Shown here: in pieces, positions 12,901-23,022 of the stretch | Layout: every line of letters begins with the position of its first letter | Numbering within the stretch: position 1 is the first letter of the stretch | Assembly (NCBI GenBank): GCA_026874595.1 | Contig: CM049318.1 | Location: 4,977,741-5,041,740 of the forward strand | DNA from: Sipunculus nudus | Taxonomy: Eukaryota; Annelida; Sipuncula; Golfingiida; Sipunculidae | DNA: 64,000 bases | Reading direction: 5' to 3' | Program-made: the position numbers and the translations under genes | Notes under the pieces: model-generated | What the model was told of the DNA's origin: nothing | Database searches by the model: none | What the model saw: only the letters and a program-made list of their open reading frames with translations

Positions 12901-15900
12901 GTCCAGTTATTATGATTTGTGCCCTGTTAACAAATCCAAATGTTTATTCTGGGGGGTATTTCAAAGCCGCATAGGATGAAGGATATGGGTAACAGAGATG
13001 TAATTTCAGGTGCACAAGGAGACTTTTCAGGGGCCTCCCAGCATATCAAGAAAGGAGATTCTAGGTCAAGTCATTATAATTTGTGCTCTGTTAACAGATG
13101 ACCAAATCTTTATTCTGGGGAGTACTTCGGAGCCCCAAAGCATGAAGGATATGGGTAACAGGGACCTTATTTCGGGTTTCCATGTAGACCTTTTATGGGC
13201 TTCCCTGGAGGTGAGGACAGAAGATTCTAGGTCCAGTCATTATGATTTGTGCCCTGTTAATATATGACCAAATCTTTATTCTGGAGGGTATTTCAGAGCC
13301 CCATAGCTCACAAAATATGGGTAACAGGGACCTTATTTCGGGTTTCCATGGAGACCTTTTATGGGCTTCCCTGGAGGTGAGGACAGAAGATTCTAGGTCC
13401 AGTCATTATGATTTGTGCCCTGTTTACAGATGACCAAATGTTTAAAGATCACAAAAGTAGAGAAAAAAAAATCGTAAAAAATAAAAAAAATATAGGTGGC
13501 GCCACCAATCTCCAGAAATTGATGAAACACTCCATGATCAATATCCATGCAAAGAATCATGGTGATTAATGCATTAGTTGTTCAGATACTTGAGCTTTTG
13601 TATTAAATTTTGCATTATTCTGGGGGGTACTTCAGAACCCCATAGCTCAAAGAATATAGGTCACAGTGACCTAATTTCAGGTTTACAAGGAGAATTTCCA
13701 TAGACCTCCCAGGATTTAAAGTAAGAAGATTCCCGGTCTAGCGGTTACGATTTGTGCCCTGTTAACAGACAGACGCCTGGATGGCCGGGCGGGCGACGGA
13801 CAAAAGGTGATCCCTACAGCTCAGATGACTTTCAGTCAGCTGAGCTAAAAATTGAAAAAATACAGGTGGCGCCACCAGAATGCAGAAACTGATGAAACAT
13901 TTTATGATCAATATCCATGCAAAGAATCATGGTGATCAATATAATAATTGTTCAGATACTTGAGCTTTTGTATCAAATTTTCCATTATTCTGGGGGGTAC
14001 TTCGGAGCCCCATAGCTCAGAGGTTATGGGTAACAGAGACCAAATTTCAAGTTTTTAAGGAAACTTTTCATGGGCCTCTCATGTACCCTCTTGATAGATA
14101 ACATAGGTGGCGCCACCAGTCTGCAGGAACTGATGGAACATCTCATAATAAATATGTATGCCAAAAATCATGACCATCAGTGATGTAGTTATTGAGATAT
14201 TGAAGTTTTTGTATGAAATTTTTGACTACTCTGGGGGGGTACTTTGGGGCCCCATAGCTCGAAGGATATGGGTAACAGAGACCTAATTTCTGGTTTCTAT
14301 GGAGACTTTTCATAGGTCTTCTAGTGTGTTGAGAATGAAGATTCTAGGTCCAGTCGTTACTATTTGTGCCATGCTAACAGATGACAGCATCCTTAAAGGT
14401 CTCAAAAATAGAGGAAAAAATCGTAAAAAATCGAACGTTACAGGTGGCGCCACCAGTCTGCAGGTACAGATGACACATCTCATGATCAATAGTTATGCCA
14501 CAAATCATGACCATCATTCAAGTAGTTAATGAGATAATGAATTTTTTATTATGAAATTTTTGACTACTCTGGGGGGGGGGTACTTTGGGGCCCCTTAGCT
14601 CGAAGGATATGGTTAACAGAGACCTAATTTCTGGTTTCCAAGGATATTTTTCATGGACCTCTCAGTGTGTCAAGAATGAAGATTCTAGGTCCAGTCGTTA
14701 CAATTTGTGCCATGCTAATAGATGACAGCATCCTTAAAGGTCTCAAAAATAGAGGAAAAAATCGTAAAAAATTGAACAATAAAGGTGGCACCACCAGTCT
14801 GCAGGAAGTGATGACACATCTCATGATCAATAGTTATGCCACAAATCATGACCATCAGTCAAGTAGTTAATGAGATATTGAAGTTTTTGTATGAAATTTT
14901 GGACTTTTCTTGGGGGTACTTTGGGGCTCCATAGCTCGAAGAATATGGGTAACAGAGACCTAATTTCTGGTTTCCAAGGAGACTTTTCATAGGTCTCTCA
15001 GTGTGTCAAGAATGAAGATTCTAGGTCCAGTCTTTACGATTTGTGCCTTGTTAACAGATGTTTACATTTTGAAAGGTCTCAAAAATAGAGAAAAAAATTC
15101 GTAAAAAAATTGAACGATACAGGTGGCGCCACCAGTCTGCTGGAAGTGATGGAACATCTCATGATCAATATGTATGACAAAAATCATGACCATCAGTCAA
15201 GTATTTAATGAGATATTGAAGTTTTTGTTTGAATTTTTTTACTTTTCTGGGGGGTAGTTTGGGGCCCCATAGCTGGAAGGATATGGGTAACAGAGACCTA
15301 ATTTCTGGTTTCCATGGAGACTTTTCATAGGTCTCTCAGTGTGTCGAGAATGAAGATTCTAAGTCCAGTCATTACGATTTGTGCCTTGTTAACAGATGTT
15401 TACATTTTGAAAGGTCTCAAAAATAGTGAAAAAAATTCGTAAAAAATCGAAAAATACAGGTGGCGCCACCAGTCTTCAGGAACTGATGGAACCTCTCATG
15501 ATCAATATGTATGCCAAAAATCATGACCATCAGTCAAGTAGTTAATGAGATAATGAATTTTTTATTATGAAATTTTTGACTACTCTGGGGGGGGGGGTAC
15601 TTTGGGGCCCCATAGCTCAAAGGATATGGGTAACAGAGACCTAATTTCTGGTTTCCAAGGAGATTTTTCATGGACCTCCCAGGATGTCAAGTAAGAAGAT
15701 TCCAGTTCTAGCGGTTACGATTTGTGCCTGGTTAACGGACAGACAGACGGACAGACGGACAGACAGACAGACGGACGACGGACAAAGAGTGATCACTATA
15801 GCTCAGATGACTTTCAGTCAGCTGAGCTAAAAATTATAGATAGACAGACAAGACAGCCCATTGGTAATAAAACCATAAGAAGTCCAATCTAAGAGGGGCA

Positions 15901-16655
15901 TATAAAAATTAATGTTAAAACTACCTTAATGAGCTTTCTCCAGAACCAACCAAGACTGAAAAAATGACCGAAGGACTTTTTTTTAAAAATTAAACATTTT
16001 TGTTAATTTCTGTTGAAAACAGACTACAGGAACATGTTTTTACATTTACTGGTAATTCAATGTGTGTTATTTCTGGAAAAGAAACAATGAGAGATCTGTG
16101 TTTCAAAGAAAGAGTTTTAAGTGAGATAACCAGCTTCAAATCACTGTTTTTATTACAGATGGCATCAGATTTCATGTTATATCTTTGATCAATCCATGAA
16201 AGTGATATGAATGTTTCTTCACATTACCTGAATCACTCAAACAAAGATCAATCTTTGAATTCAGATGTACATACACAACAGATGCTTATAACTGAATGCA
16301 GATTGATGTATTTCTAAAACATCTCATGATACAATGTATTAAAGCAAAATACCTTTTTGTTTCTATTGACAGAAAAGAAATAACAGCTCTCGTCTCCAAT
16401 GAATGGTGGTCCCCAGGACCTGGTGTCATCTCCTGTACCTGAGAATCAGATGGTTGTTTTTTTTTGTATTAAAGAGCATACTAAGACTAACATATGAACA
16501 GTATTACTGAACAATGAATGATGCCATGTCTCCCAGTGTATATTAATATTTTCCTCTCTGGTTTCTAATATTTTAGTGTTTTCTTATGTTTCTTATTAAA
16601 GAATATTAAGTTTAATCTCCAAAGCTTGTCTGAAAACCTGTATCTTCTCATTATA

Positions 16656-16752
<97 letters not shown>

Positions 16753-19700
16753 CAACTAAGAAAATATCAGAGAGTAAATATTACCATGAGGAACAATCTG
16801 AATAATCAAGACATAGCTCAGGAATATTCAACACTTCATTTCAAAGAATCTCAGTATAAACTCATGAATATTCAACACTTCATCTCAATTAACCACCACA
16901 AAACTCATGAATATTCAGCATTTATCAAACAATCACTATGATAGTTCATCAATATTCATCAAATGTCTTCAGCAGCCCACTCCAAAAGCTCAAGGTGCAG
17001 CTGAGCTTGCAACTGTTCCAGATTAACTGATTTGCAAACAACGAATGTTTCTAATTAATTAATATCTTAGTGGTTGATAAATATAGTACAGGTCAATTTT
17101 AAATAAGTTCAAATTCAGTGCAGACTGTATGCAGACTAATAATGAATATGATAAAACCATTGAAGATTAAATCTATTTCTTCAGTAACAGCATTAAATAT
17201 ACTGTTAGTCATATAAAATATAGACATTTAGATTCATTTTACAAAATGGGCATTATGTTAATGATAAAGATTAACATGATGATTTTCCCTGAATGATTGA
17301 TCATACCTGAATATGGTGCTAGATAAGTCAAGTTATATCAGTGTAATAATGGTTTCATTCATATATAACAAATTAACCTATAAAAGACAAAACATCAATT
17401 TATATTACCTGGTTTCTCCACCTTGATAACCTCTGCACCTAAATCCCCGAGAATCATTGTGCAATAAGGGCCAGCCAGGACCCTGAAATAACAAATTATA
17501 CAATACACAACAATCCTACAGATGAATGTACTTTATTTGGCCTATTTAATCAACACTTTTTTATTTTATTCATCATTGAAGCAGCTGTGTTCTAATTATT
17601 TGCAGCTGACAAGACAAAGTATTTGGACCTTAATTTTTTAGTGGGATCTCTAACTCAGATCTTGCAAACTCAGGATGCAGCTATAAATAGATGTGTAATC
17701 ATAAAAGAGCGATCTACAATTCACCAAGAGCTAGACAAGTTAAAAAACAAGCTACAATATCTAGATGACTGGAAATGTCAGCTGTACAAAACTTTAAAGA
17801 ACAGTATTGCTATGACCTAAGGACTCAGGGAGATTTTACACCAGAGTAATTTTATGGGAGTGATGAATAAAATGTGAAATGTGTTATATCATATACACCT
17901 ACTACAATTAAATACTCCAGATTAGTATTATCACATTCAACAATTATTAGTTACTTTCACTTTATTATATATTAATAATACTTAGTGTGTGACATCTCAT
18001 AAATTACATTACTTATTAATAAATGCACAGTTGAAAGGCCTGTGATTATGTAGATAATGAAATGTAAACAAAAATCACATAATCTTTGTAATTTATAAAC
18101 TAATGTGGATTTATGTATATACCTGGTGAGGTCAAGAATCCTAATTCCTTTTAGAGGTGGCCCTCTGTCAGAGTGAACTGCATCTAAAATAAAAGTAATA
18201 AAATAAAAGTAACAAAATATGTAAAACAATTATCTCAGGGTCAACTTTTACATACGTGTTTTGAGTGCAAAATTAAAAGAAAATACAATGAAACCTCGCT
18301 GTACAATTATTTCAAAAAAGATTCTGATTGTGAGGGTATCAAACCTGCGATTTCTTGAAAATGAAGTTTTCTTTAAAAAAAAACTTTATAAATAAGACCC
18401 CCACTACACAGGTGAACATTTGTTTATACTATTGGTTCATTGGTATCTCACATAAAGTAAACATGCTCGTAGTGTCATAAAGCAAGTTAAGATTATAATC
18501 ATTAATAACAATAGATCTGTTATGTTATCCTTATGTCAAATAATGATGTTGTAAATAATAAGAGCATCACATCATAATCTGCTTTAATGGACAAGAACTT
18601 TGACTCCTGGGTCCTTCGCAGATTATACAGATTTAGCGATCATATTAAATAATTCATATGAGAAAGGATATACTGTGTGTGTAGTTAAATACTGTGTGGT
18701 GAAAATTGAACCCTTTCAAAAAATTGAAAAAGGTGGAAATCACAAAATTTTAACCTCGTGATTATGAAGCCAACCACAGTATCCAATGTTTTTTTTAAAG
18801 ATCTCTAGTGAAAACTGGCATCATTTCCACTGCAAGCAAATCAGGTCCTGAATGATGATAACTTCAGTGCAATGGGTTTTGCAGAAGAAATTCATATCGT
18901 ATGACATTTCTGTTGCTGTAAATTCAGTTGATTCCGATGTTCTTATTCTCACCAAGGAGTACTGGTCAGGAGAACCTGGGTTTCCTGGCTCTGGGAGCTG
19001 CAGACCCAACCTTACATTATATGTTCATGTAAAATCACCAAAATATTTCTGCCATTCCTCAGTAGATGACACTTTACTAACAGCTCTAAATAAACCAAAA
19101 TGACTTGAACTGGTATGCCGACTTCATGAATACTTTGTTTGTCCTTAAAGGGAAATGCTAAATTGTTACAGAATATATGTATCACACTGGTTTATAATAA
19201 AATAAAGACTAACCAGTTTTAACACACATCAGTGAAACTATACTATGTGGTAGTTTCGATACATAATTCATTAATACAGAAATCGCACCGATGTAGTGTT
19301 TCAACTATGCACAGACAAAAGGTAGAATGTAACAGAGCTTGTAACAAGAAGTGAATTACATACCTTTCTGAATATGGTACTGATTAGGCTTTTATCTGAT
19401 GCAGTATGAAAACAAAGTGTATCAATTAAATACCTAGTGCTAAATTCGGTATTGGGAAACGGTATTCAACATGTCTGAAGTGTGAAAACGGCTGATGTCA
19501 ATGCAATTGGGCACTTGTTCAAAATTACCCCTATACATTTTCACTTGGTCAAAACGGTGTGGCATAAATTATTGTTTCCTTACAAAGGCTGGTTAATCAT
19601 ATTTTCCTGAGAAATTTCCTTATTTGATTTTGTTCACAACTGGAGTTCATTATATTAGGGATGGAGCGGTCTGCGGAAGAACCCAGGTTGCCTGGCCCAG

Positions 19701-20753
19701 CAAGGGTGCCGCCCCAACCTAACTTTAAATTTAGCTGTTCAAATACAAAATGGGTCTCCATTTATGTGATAGATGGCGCTTACTTGGAGCTATTAATGAA
19801 CCACAATCACGCCCAGTGGTATCTAGTCTTCATGGCTCAGTTAGTAGGGTGTAGGGCTCCTGATCAAGTCTTCATGGGACCCCATGTTGAATAACATTAA
19901 CGTCATGGACACTTGTTTCACGAAATAGAGAACAAGCCCCCTTGTACGATAATAACAGAAAAACAAGTCAAATAACTGACAATATACATTAATTTGGTTC
20001 ACAAATTTTATGGATGTTTATTTCAACAGTTTCAGACAAAAATTCTGTTTACTTGACTTAATTCTGTATAATATACTGATCTGTTTGTCAACTGACTGCT
20101 TTCAAACCACTGTTCGGCCTTCTGACAATGCATTAGAGCCCTACGTGGGCCTAAACCCACCATGCTGGCAGCAGGGGCCCACAACCACCCTGCCTGCCCC
20201 ACAGGCTGACTTTTTCAGAATTTTGTGGGGCGGGGAGGGCCGAAAAAAATTCTCTGCAGGGCGGATGCGGGCTAAAAGATGGGGTATGTGAGGCGGGACA
20301 CGTGATATTTAAGTGCGGGTTTCTGCGGGCTGAAAACATGGTTAAATAGGGAGTAAATGAATATAAGTAAATTATATTCAATTTTTTAATTGTTGAATAT
20401 ATTTAAAATTTTGAAAAATGAGATCACTACAGCCAGTACAGGGTTGTTAAGGACACACGGTGAATGTCATGCCATCTAGCGGGAGTGTGACAGATTTGAC
20501 GCAAGAGCAGTTAAACCGTGTCAATTAGGATGGCCATTGGAATTGACGGGTCTACCTGGGCGATGATAGGAGGATTTACAATTTTAAGAATAATTAAATC
20601 AGTCACAGAAGATGATAGCGGAAGCTACCAGCACAGACTATTTGCAAACGAATGAACCCTACCTTCTGTATATGTCCGACTGCACTGATATCTGAAAATA
20701 TCCCATAAACGGGTTGAAATTGCCCGGGCCAAAGTCCTGCCTGTCACTGCCAT
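931..20753 (-). CDS. SUGCT: SUGCT, succinate--hydroxymethylglutarate CoA-transferase (partial at the 3' end)
   Basis: Family III (CaiB/BaiF) CoA transferase. The mammalian enzyme transfers CoA from succinyl-CoA to glutarate or hydroxymethylglutarate in the mitochondrial matrix. Twelve coding exons join in frame, listed 5' to 3': 20753-20663, 18183-18123, 17482-17409, 16438-16353, 12255-12205, 7985-7865, 7226-7135, 4811-4668, 3618-3523, 2754-2683, 1426-1329, 1033-931. They give 363 codons. The start is the first ATG after an in-frame stop, and residues 1-30 are Arg-rich without acids until E30, as in a mitochondrial presequence. Motifs seen: RILDLTRVLAGP (45-56), [37 protein letters not shown], and [12 protein letters not shown] with the family's catalytic Asp at about 205. 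[14 protein letters not shown] lies in the last visible exon. About 80 C-terminal residues of the usual roughly 440 must lie left of the window. No frameshift or stop is seen. Identification is by family similarity from memory. Confidence 0.93.
1427..2682. other. SUGCT intron with one SINE copy
   Basis: Intron between the exons at 2754-2683 and 1426-1329. Apart from the SINE at about 1,880-2,195 and a short (CA)n tract near 2,550, I see nothing but AT-rich sequence. Confidence 0.7.
1880..2195 (-). mobile_element. tRNA-derived SINE copy
   Basis: Read on the minus strand, this block starts near 2,195 with a decayed tRNA-like B-box region (GGGGATCATGCGTTCATAT). Its body is shared with the copies at about 4,050 and 51,040. 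Shared landmarks are the 'gggtcatacca' stretch, the 'gcactcatttg' stretch and the 'cagggcaatagca' end. The three copies differ at many sites, so the family is old. Confidence 0.6.
4050..4312 (-). mobile_element. SINE copy, 5'-truncated or decayed
   Basis: It aligns by eye with the copy at 1,880-2,195 (same order of 'ggcagtagcac', 'gctgggtcatacca', 'gctgcactcatttgcaa', 'gcctgcag..gtgctcaccct') and with the plus-strand copy at 51,015-51,350. The end that would carry the B box is not recognisable here. Confidence 0.55.
4812..7134. other. SUGCT intron: AT-rich sequence plus a tandem-repeat block
   Basis: 4,812-5,890 is AT-rich intronic sequence with no feature I can support. 5,900-6,830 is the tandem block described separately. 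6,870-7,134 contains a short direct duplication (ACTCAGATTTGG twice near 7,000) and nothing else. Confidence 0.6.
5900..6830. repeat. About 150-bp tandem repeat array, 6 diverged units
   Basis: The landmark GAAGGTCAAGGTCA or a variant recurs near 5,915, 6,070, 6,217, 6,361, 6,512 and 6,661, so the period is about 145-150. Each unit also carries 'agattttggtagaaacatttc' and 'gttcaaaagttatagcattcacaa' phrases. The block ends at TGGTGCCACCGCCTCCTCC (about 6,791), a motif also found at the edge of the related block at 49.57 kb. The units are well diverged. Confidence 0.8.
7300..7475 (-). pseudogene. Decayed tandem duplicate of a SUGCT exon and its flank
   Basis: The sequence 7,306-7,365 is a degraded copy of the SUGCT exon at 7226-7135, displaced by about 136 bases (GATGCTATGAC at 7,172 and again at 7,308). 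Read on the minus strand it still encodes [13 protein letters not shown] against [13 protein letters not shown] in the live exon, but a stop and indels precede it. The adjacent intron phrase 'cttaaagtatgtaact' is duplicated too (7,265 and about 7,405), and a third partial flank copy lies at about 7,446. It is probably not spliced. Confidence 0.65.
8050..8875 (-). repeat. Tandem repeat element with GGTGGCGCCACC units, inverted relative of 57.5-59.2 kb
   Basis: Units of 'atgcaaaattttaggcagatatgtcaaaccactg', 'gagtgattttatcccac' and 'gctgtgcaaaatggtt' repeat here. They are the reverse complement of the array at 57,480-59,235. The left edge (TGCCAAAAGCAGAGTTGG, then 'gaagtgaggcatggattgagtggcaagggg') matches the right edge of that array in reverse orientation. 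Both therefore appear to be copies of one family. It sits in the SUGCT intron between 7,986 and 12,204. Confidence 0.75.
8880..12010 (-). mobile_element. Composite element A, HINE/pearl-like, minus orientation
   Basis: Read on the minus strand, it starts at 12,010 with AGCTCAGCTGACTATAAGTC, forming a 12-bp stem with ATCTGAGCT. A (CGGA)n-type tract follows (11,880-11,965). It ends at 8,880 with the palindrome GACCCATGGGTC then CCTTGTT. The core contains two diverged tandem copies of about 650 bp (11,330-12,010 and 10,670-11,320). From 9,530 to 11,300 it is an inverted copy of element B at 28.5-30.3 kb. The class is inferred from this architecture (subterminal inverted GCTCAGCTG, microsatellite, core tandems, 3' hairpin). 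No transposase is encoded. Confidence 0.65.
12661..15828 (-). mobile_element. Composite element D with about 338-bp tandem units
   Basis: It has the same ends as element A. On the minus strand it starts at 15,828 with the AGCTCAGCTGAC stem-loop and a GACGGACAG tract, and ends at 12,661 with a CAGCTGAGCGTCATGACC type end. A second internal start occurs at 13,846 with its own GACG-rich tract. The core is built of units marked by GGTGGCGCCACC at about 13,494, 13,866, 14,106, 14,444, 14,784 (variant), 15,121 and 15,459. The last four intervals are 337-340 bp. Each unit also carries 'gatatgggtaacagagaccta' and 'gaagattctaggtccagt'. The short open frames here arise from the repeat. Confidence 0.7.
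15829..16352. other. SUGCT intron, no feature
   Basis: AT-rich intronic sequence between element D and the exon at 16438-16353. Overlapping short open frames on both strands (about 16,000-16,188) have no recognisable motif and no splice support. Confidence 0.6.
16659..16747. repeat. (TA)n microsatellite
   Basis: About 89 bases of almost pure TA dinucleotides with a single ACAT interruption, in a SUGCT intron. Such tracts can extrude as cruciforms and vary in length. Confidence 0.95.
17483..20662. other. SUGCT introns 1 and 2, no gene seen
   Basis: Apart from the exon at 18183-18123, I see no coding exon. An open frame at 17,623-17,820 is coiled-coil-like but has no splice or homology support. 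Two short G+C-richer stretches with similar wording ('ggaagaacccaggttgcctggc' near 19,675 and 'ggagaacctgggtttcctggc' near 18,968) look like old repeat fragments. 20,130-20,340 is unusually G+C-rich with repeated GCGGG/CCTGCC words and is unassigned. Confidence 0.55.
20663..20753 (-). other. SUGCT: SUGCT first coding exon, mitochondrial presequence
   Basis: Read on the minus strand, the ATG at 20753 opens 30 codons beginning [20 protein letters not shown], then one base before a GT donor (gtaggg). The phase matches the next exon, giving an Asp at the junction followed by [19 protein letters not shown]. Five Arg and no acidic residue in the first 17 residues suit matrix import. A longer overlapping frame starting at 20847 joins the next exon out of phase and was not used. 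Confidence 0.8.
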
Positions 20754-22988
20754 TGTCACAGACGCTGCTTGTCGCCGGAAGCTTATAGACCTGTCTCCTC
20801 GCTACTAACCTCTTATTCATTCTGTACTCCATTATGGTAGCCAGCATATATATAAAACAAATGGCCCATGTTCACATGCATGTCTGCTGATATGAGTATT
20901 ATGAATGATTAATTTGTGAAACTTTTATTATGTAAACGGTGTTAGACGGTTATTATGAGAAGCAAACCAGACTACAATATACATTTTTCAGACTTCCGGC
21001 GACATTTTCATCGAACGGTCAGCTCGCCAGTTTTGGGTAAAACCGTTAAATTTTAACAACTGACATCCAAGTTTCTACACTCTTCTTAACTCTTCTGCAA
21101 CATAGGTGGAACAACTATATGACTTTGTAACCATTTACCTTTACAAATCAAAACATGTTTGAAACTTGCTGATTTGATGTTACAGGAAATTAGAGCAAAG
21201 TAAATGTTAATACCATTACCAGGTCATGGTGTGCAATTTAAATTAGGTCAATTTGACCTTATTTTCAGGACCAAGCCCAAGTCTCCAAGACTTTGTTATC
21301 CCATAATATACCACTGAATAACTCGCTGTTATTTAGGGTACAGGAAAAAAACTGTTTCATCACTTTCATGTATTGTTATTTTAATGACTGATTTTGAATG
21401 AACCCCTGGCAGAATTATTACTAATCTAAGGCCTATAATGCTATAATATATGGTAACAAATATTTTATTTCTAAATTACGCAAAAGAATTTTTTTCTTAC
21501 AGAAAATTACATTTTTTTATTTTTTTGGTCAAATCATCCATGACTTTCTTTTTTAAATGAATAACCAACATGTTTTGTTGCATTGCATGGTATCTTTTTT
21601 TTTAATCTTTAATAATTTGAAACTATAAATTTTATTTAAAGTATTAATTATTATAATAATTAATATTAAGCCCAGGATTAAAGTGTTTGAATTTAACATA
21701 CATGATCATATATTGAAAATGGTTTATTTTCTTGAGTTTTGCAAATGAACTTTAATTTAGACTTCTTTTATCAATCAGAATATTTGTATACCTGTGCTAG
21801 CAAACTCTTGAACACTGGTCGGACTGTTCACAGAAAACCACTGGAAACCACAGAAAATCAACCAAAAGACACTGAAAATAACTAAGCTCTTGTTAGCCTG
21901 AATATTTTAATTGTTTCAGCTGATAACTAACAATTAAAATAATAAGAAACAAAAATTAATACTATACTGAAAAATGAAATTTGCATTATTTCTCCAGCTC
22001 CTCAGTCCAGCTGCTGTTGGCAATGTTGGTAACTGATTTGGCCAATAGGTGGCAATATCATTCCCCTATGGAAGTCCAAGTCACCAGGCACATACAAAGC
22101 AGCATTTATAAAAATCAAAATGTTGAATATGATTTTTAATATTAAATATTCAAATTCATTCCTTTGTTTTAGAATATTTAAAAAATTACTCATAATTATA
22201 TGAGACCTCCAAATAGTGAAATGAATATATGTCAAGTATTTTATTTGTTATTTATTATTGTCCTCAATTATACCGGTACTTTTTACCCCATTAATCTTAT
22301 TATTTTATTCTTTTTTTTTATCAATTAAAAAACAGAAATATTCAGGAATGTCCAAAAAATTGTTGAATCCCAGTGCTTTTGGTTGATTTTTTTTAGTATT
22401 CTATGGTTTCTGTGTTTTCTGACCATTATCACAATTTAAAAACAAAATTTAGTCACAGTTATGGATGTCATGGTCTAAATTACAGGCCTGGCTCCCACTG
22501 ACTGATTTTATTCCCTATATTTTCCTTATAATAAAAAATTGGTCTCCTAATATTTCCTATATTTTCCACCATTTAGACGAATATCCTAGATATATTTTCC
22601 CATATTTTTTTTCAAGCCCTGCAGAATCATGTTTGTGACATAACTGTCATAATTATTGTAATCTAATGATTATTGAAAACCCAGCTGTTTTAAGAATTGT
22701 ACATGTATATGTTGCAGTCACACAATACATAATTATCTAAATCTAAATCATATAGACTGGTCATAGAAGCTGCCTGGAGAATACAGTATATAAAATAGTC
22801 ATTTTAAGTAACTGTGTTATTCAAATAGTTAAGTGAAAACTCCTGTATAGGACTATATATAAATTCAAGGAACATATAACTAAATTATTTTGGTCAAGCA
22901 TTATGAAAAGCATCTCCAGTTTTCTCAAACTGAGGAATTACCATGACAGCTAGCCCATGTTAACTAATTCTGATTTATTGACTTTTAG
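20754..22988. other. Divergent intergenic interval between SUGCT and the ZSWIM-like gene
   Basis: About 2.2 kb between the SUGCT start codon (minus strand) and the first recognised exon of the plus-strand ZSWIM-like gene. It should hold both promoters and probably a non-coding first exon of the ZSWIM-like gene, because that gene's first recognised exon begins at a splice acceptor. I cannot place the first exon with confidence. The rest is AT-rich. Confidence 0.5.
20840..20862 (-). promoter_or_regulatory. Possible TATA element of SUGCT
   Basis: On the minus strand, TTTTATATATATGCTGG lies about 95-105 bases upstream of the SUGCT start codon. That is a plausible distance for a TATA box with a short 5' UTR. 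In an AT-rich genome this can occur by chance, and no transcript evidence is available here. Confidence 0.25.
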
Positions 22989-23022
22989 GAAGGTGGAAAG
23001 AGACAAAGGCCTGGAAATCAAA

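Noticed and set aside
12732-13433. Three consecutive open frames with similar peptides
   Set aside because: They follow the tandem units of element D, and the similarity is at the DNA level.
17623-17820. 65-codon coiled-coil-like open frame
   Set aside because: It lies in an intron of a minus-strand gene, with no splice partners and no recognisable family.
20659-20847. Alternative SUGCT start (MLATIMEYRM frame)
   Set aside because: It joins the next exon out of phase and hits a stop. The other frame gives an Arg-rich presequence and joins in phase.
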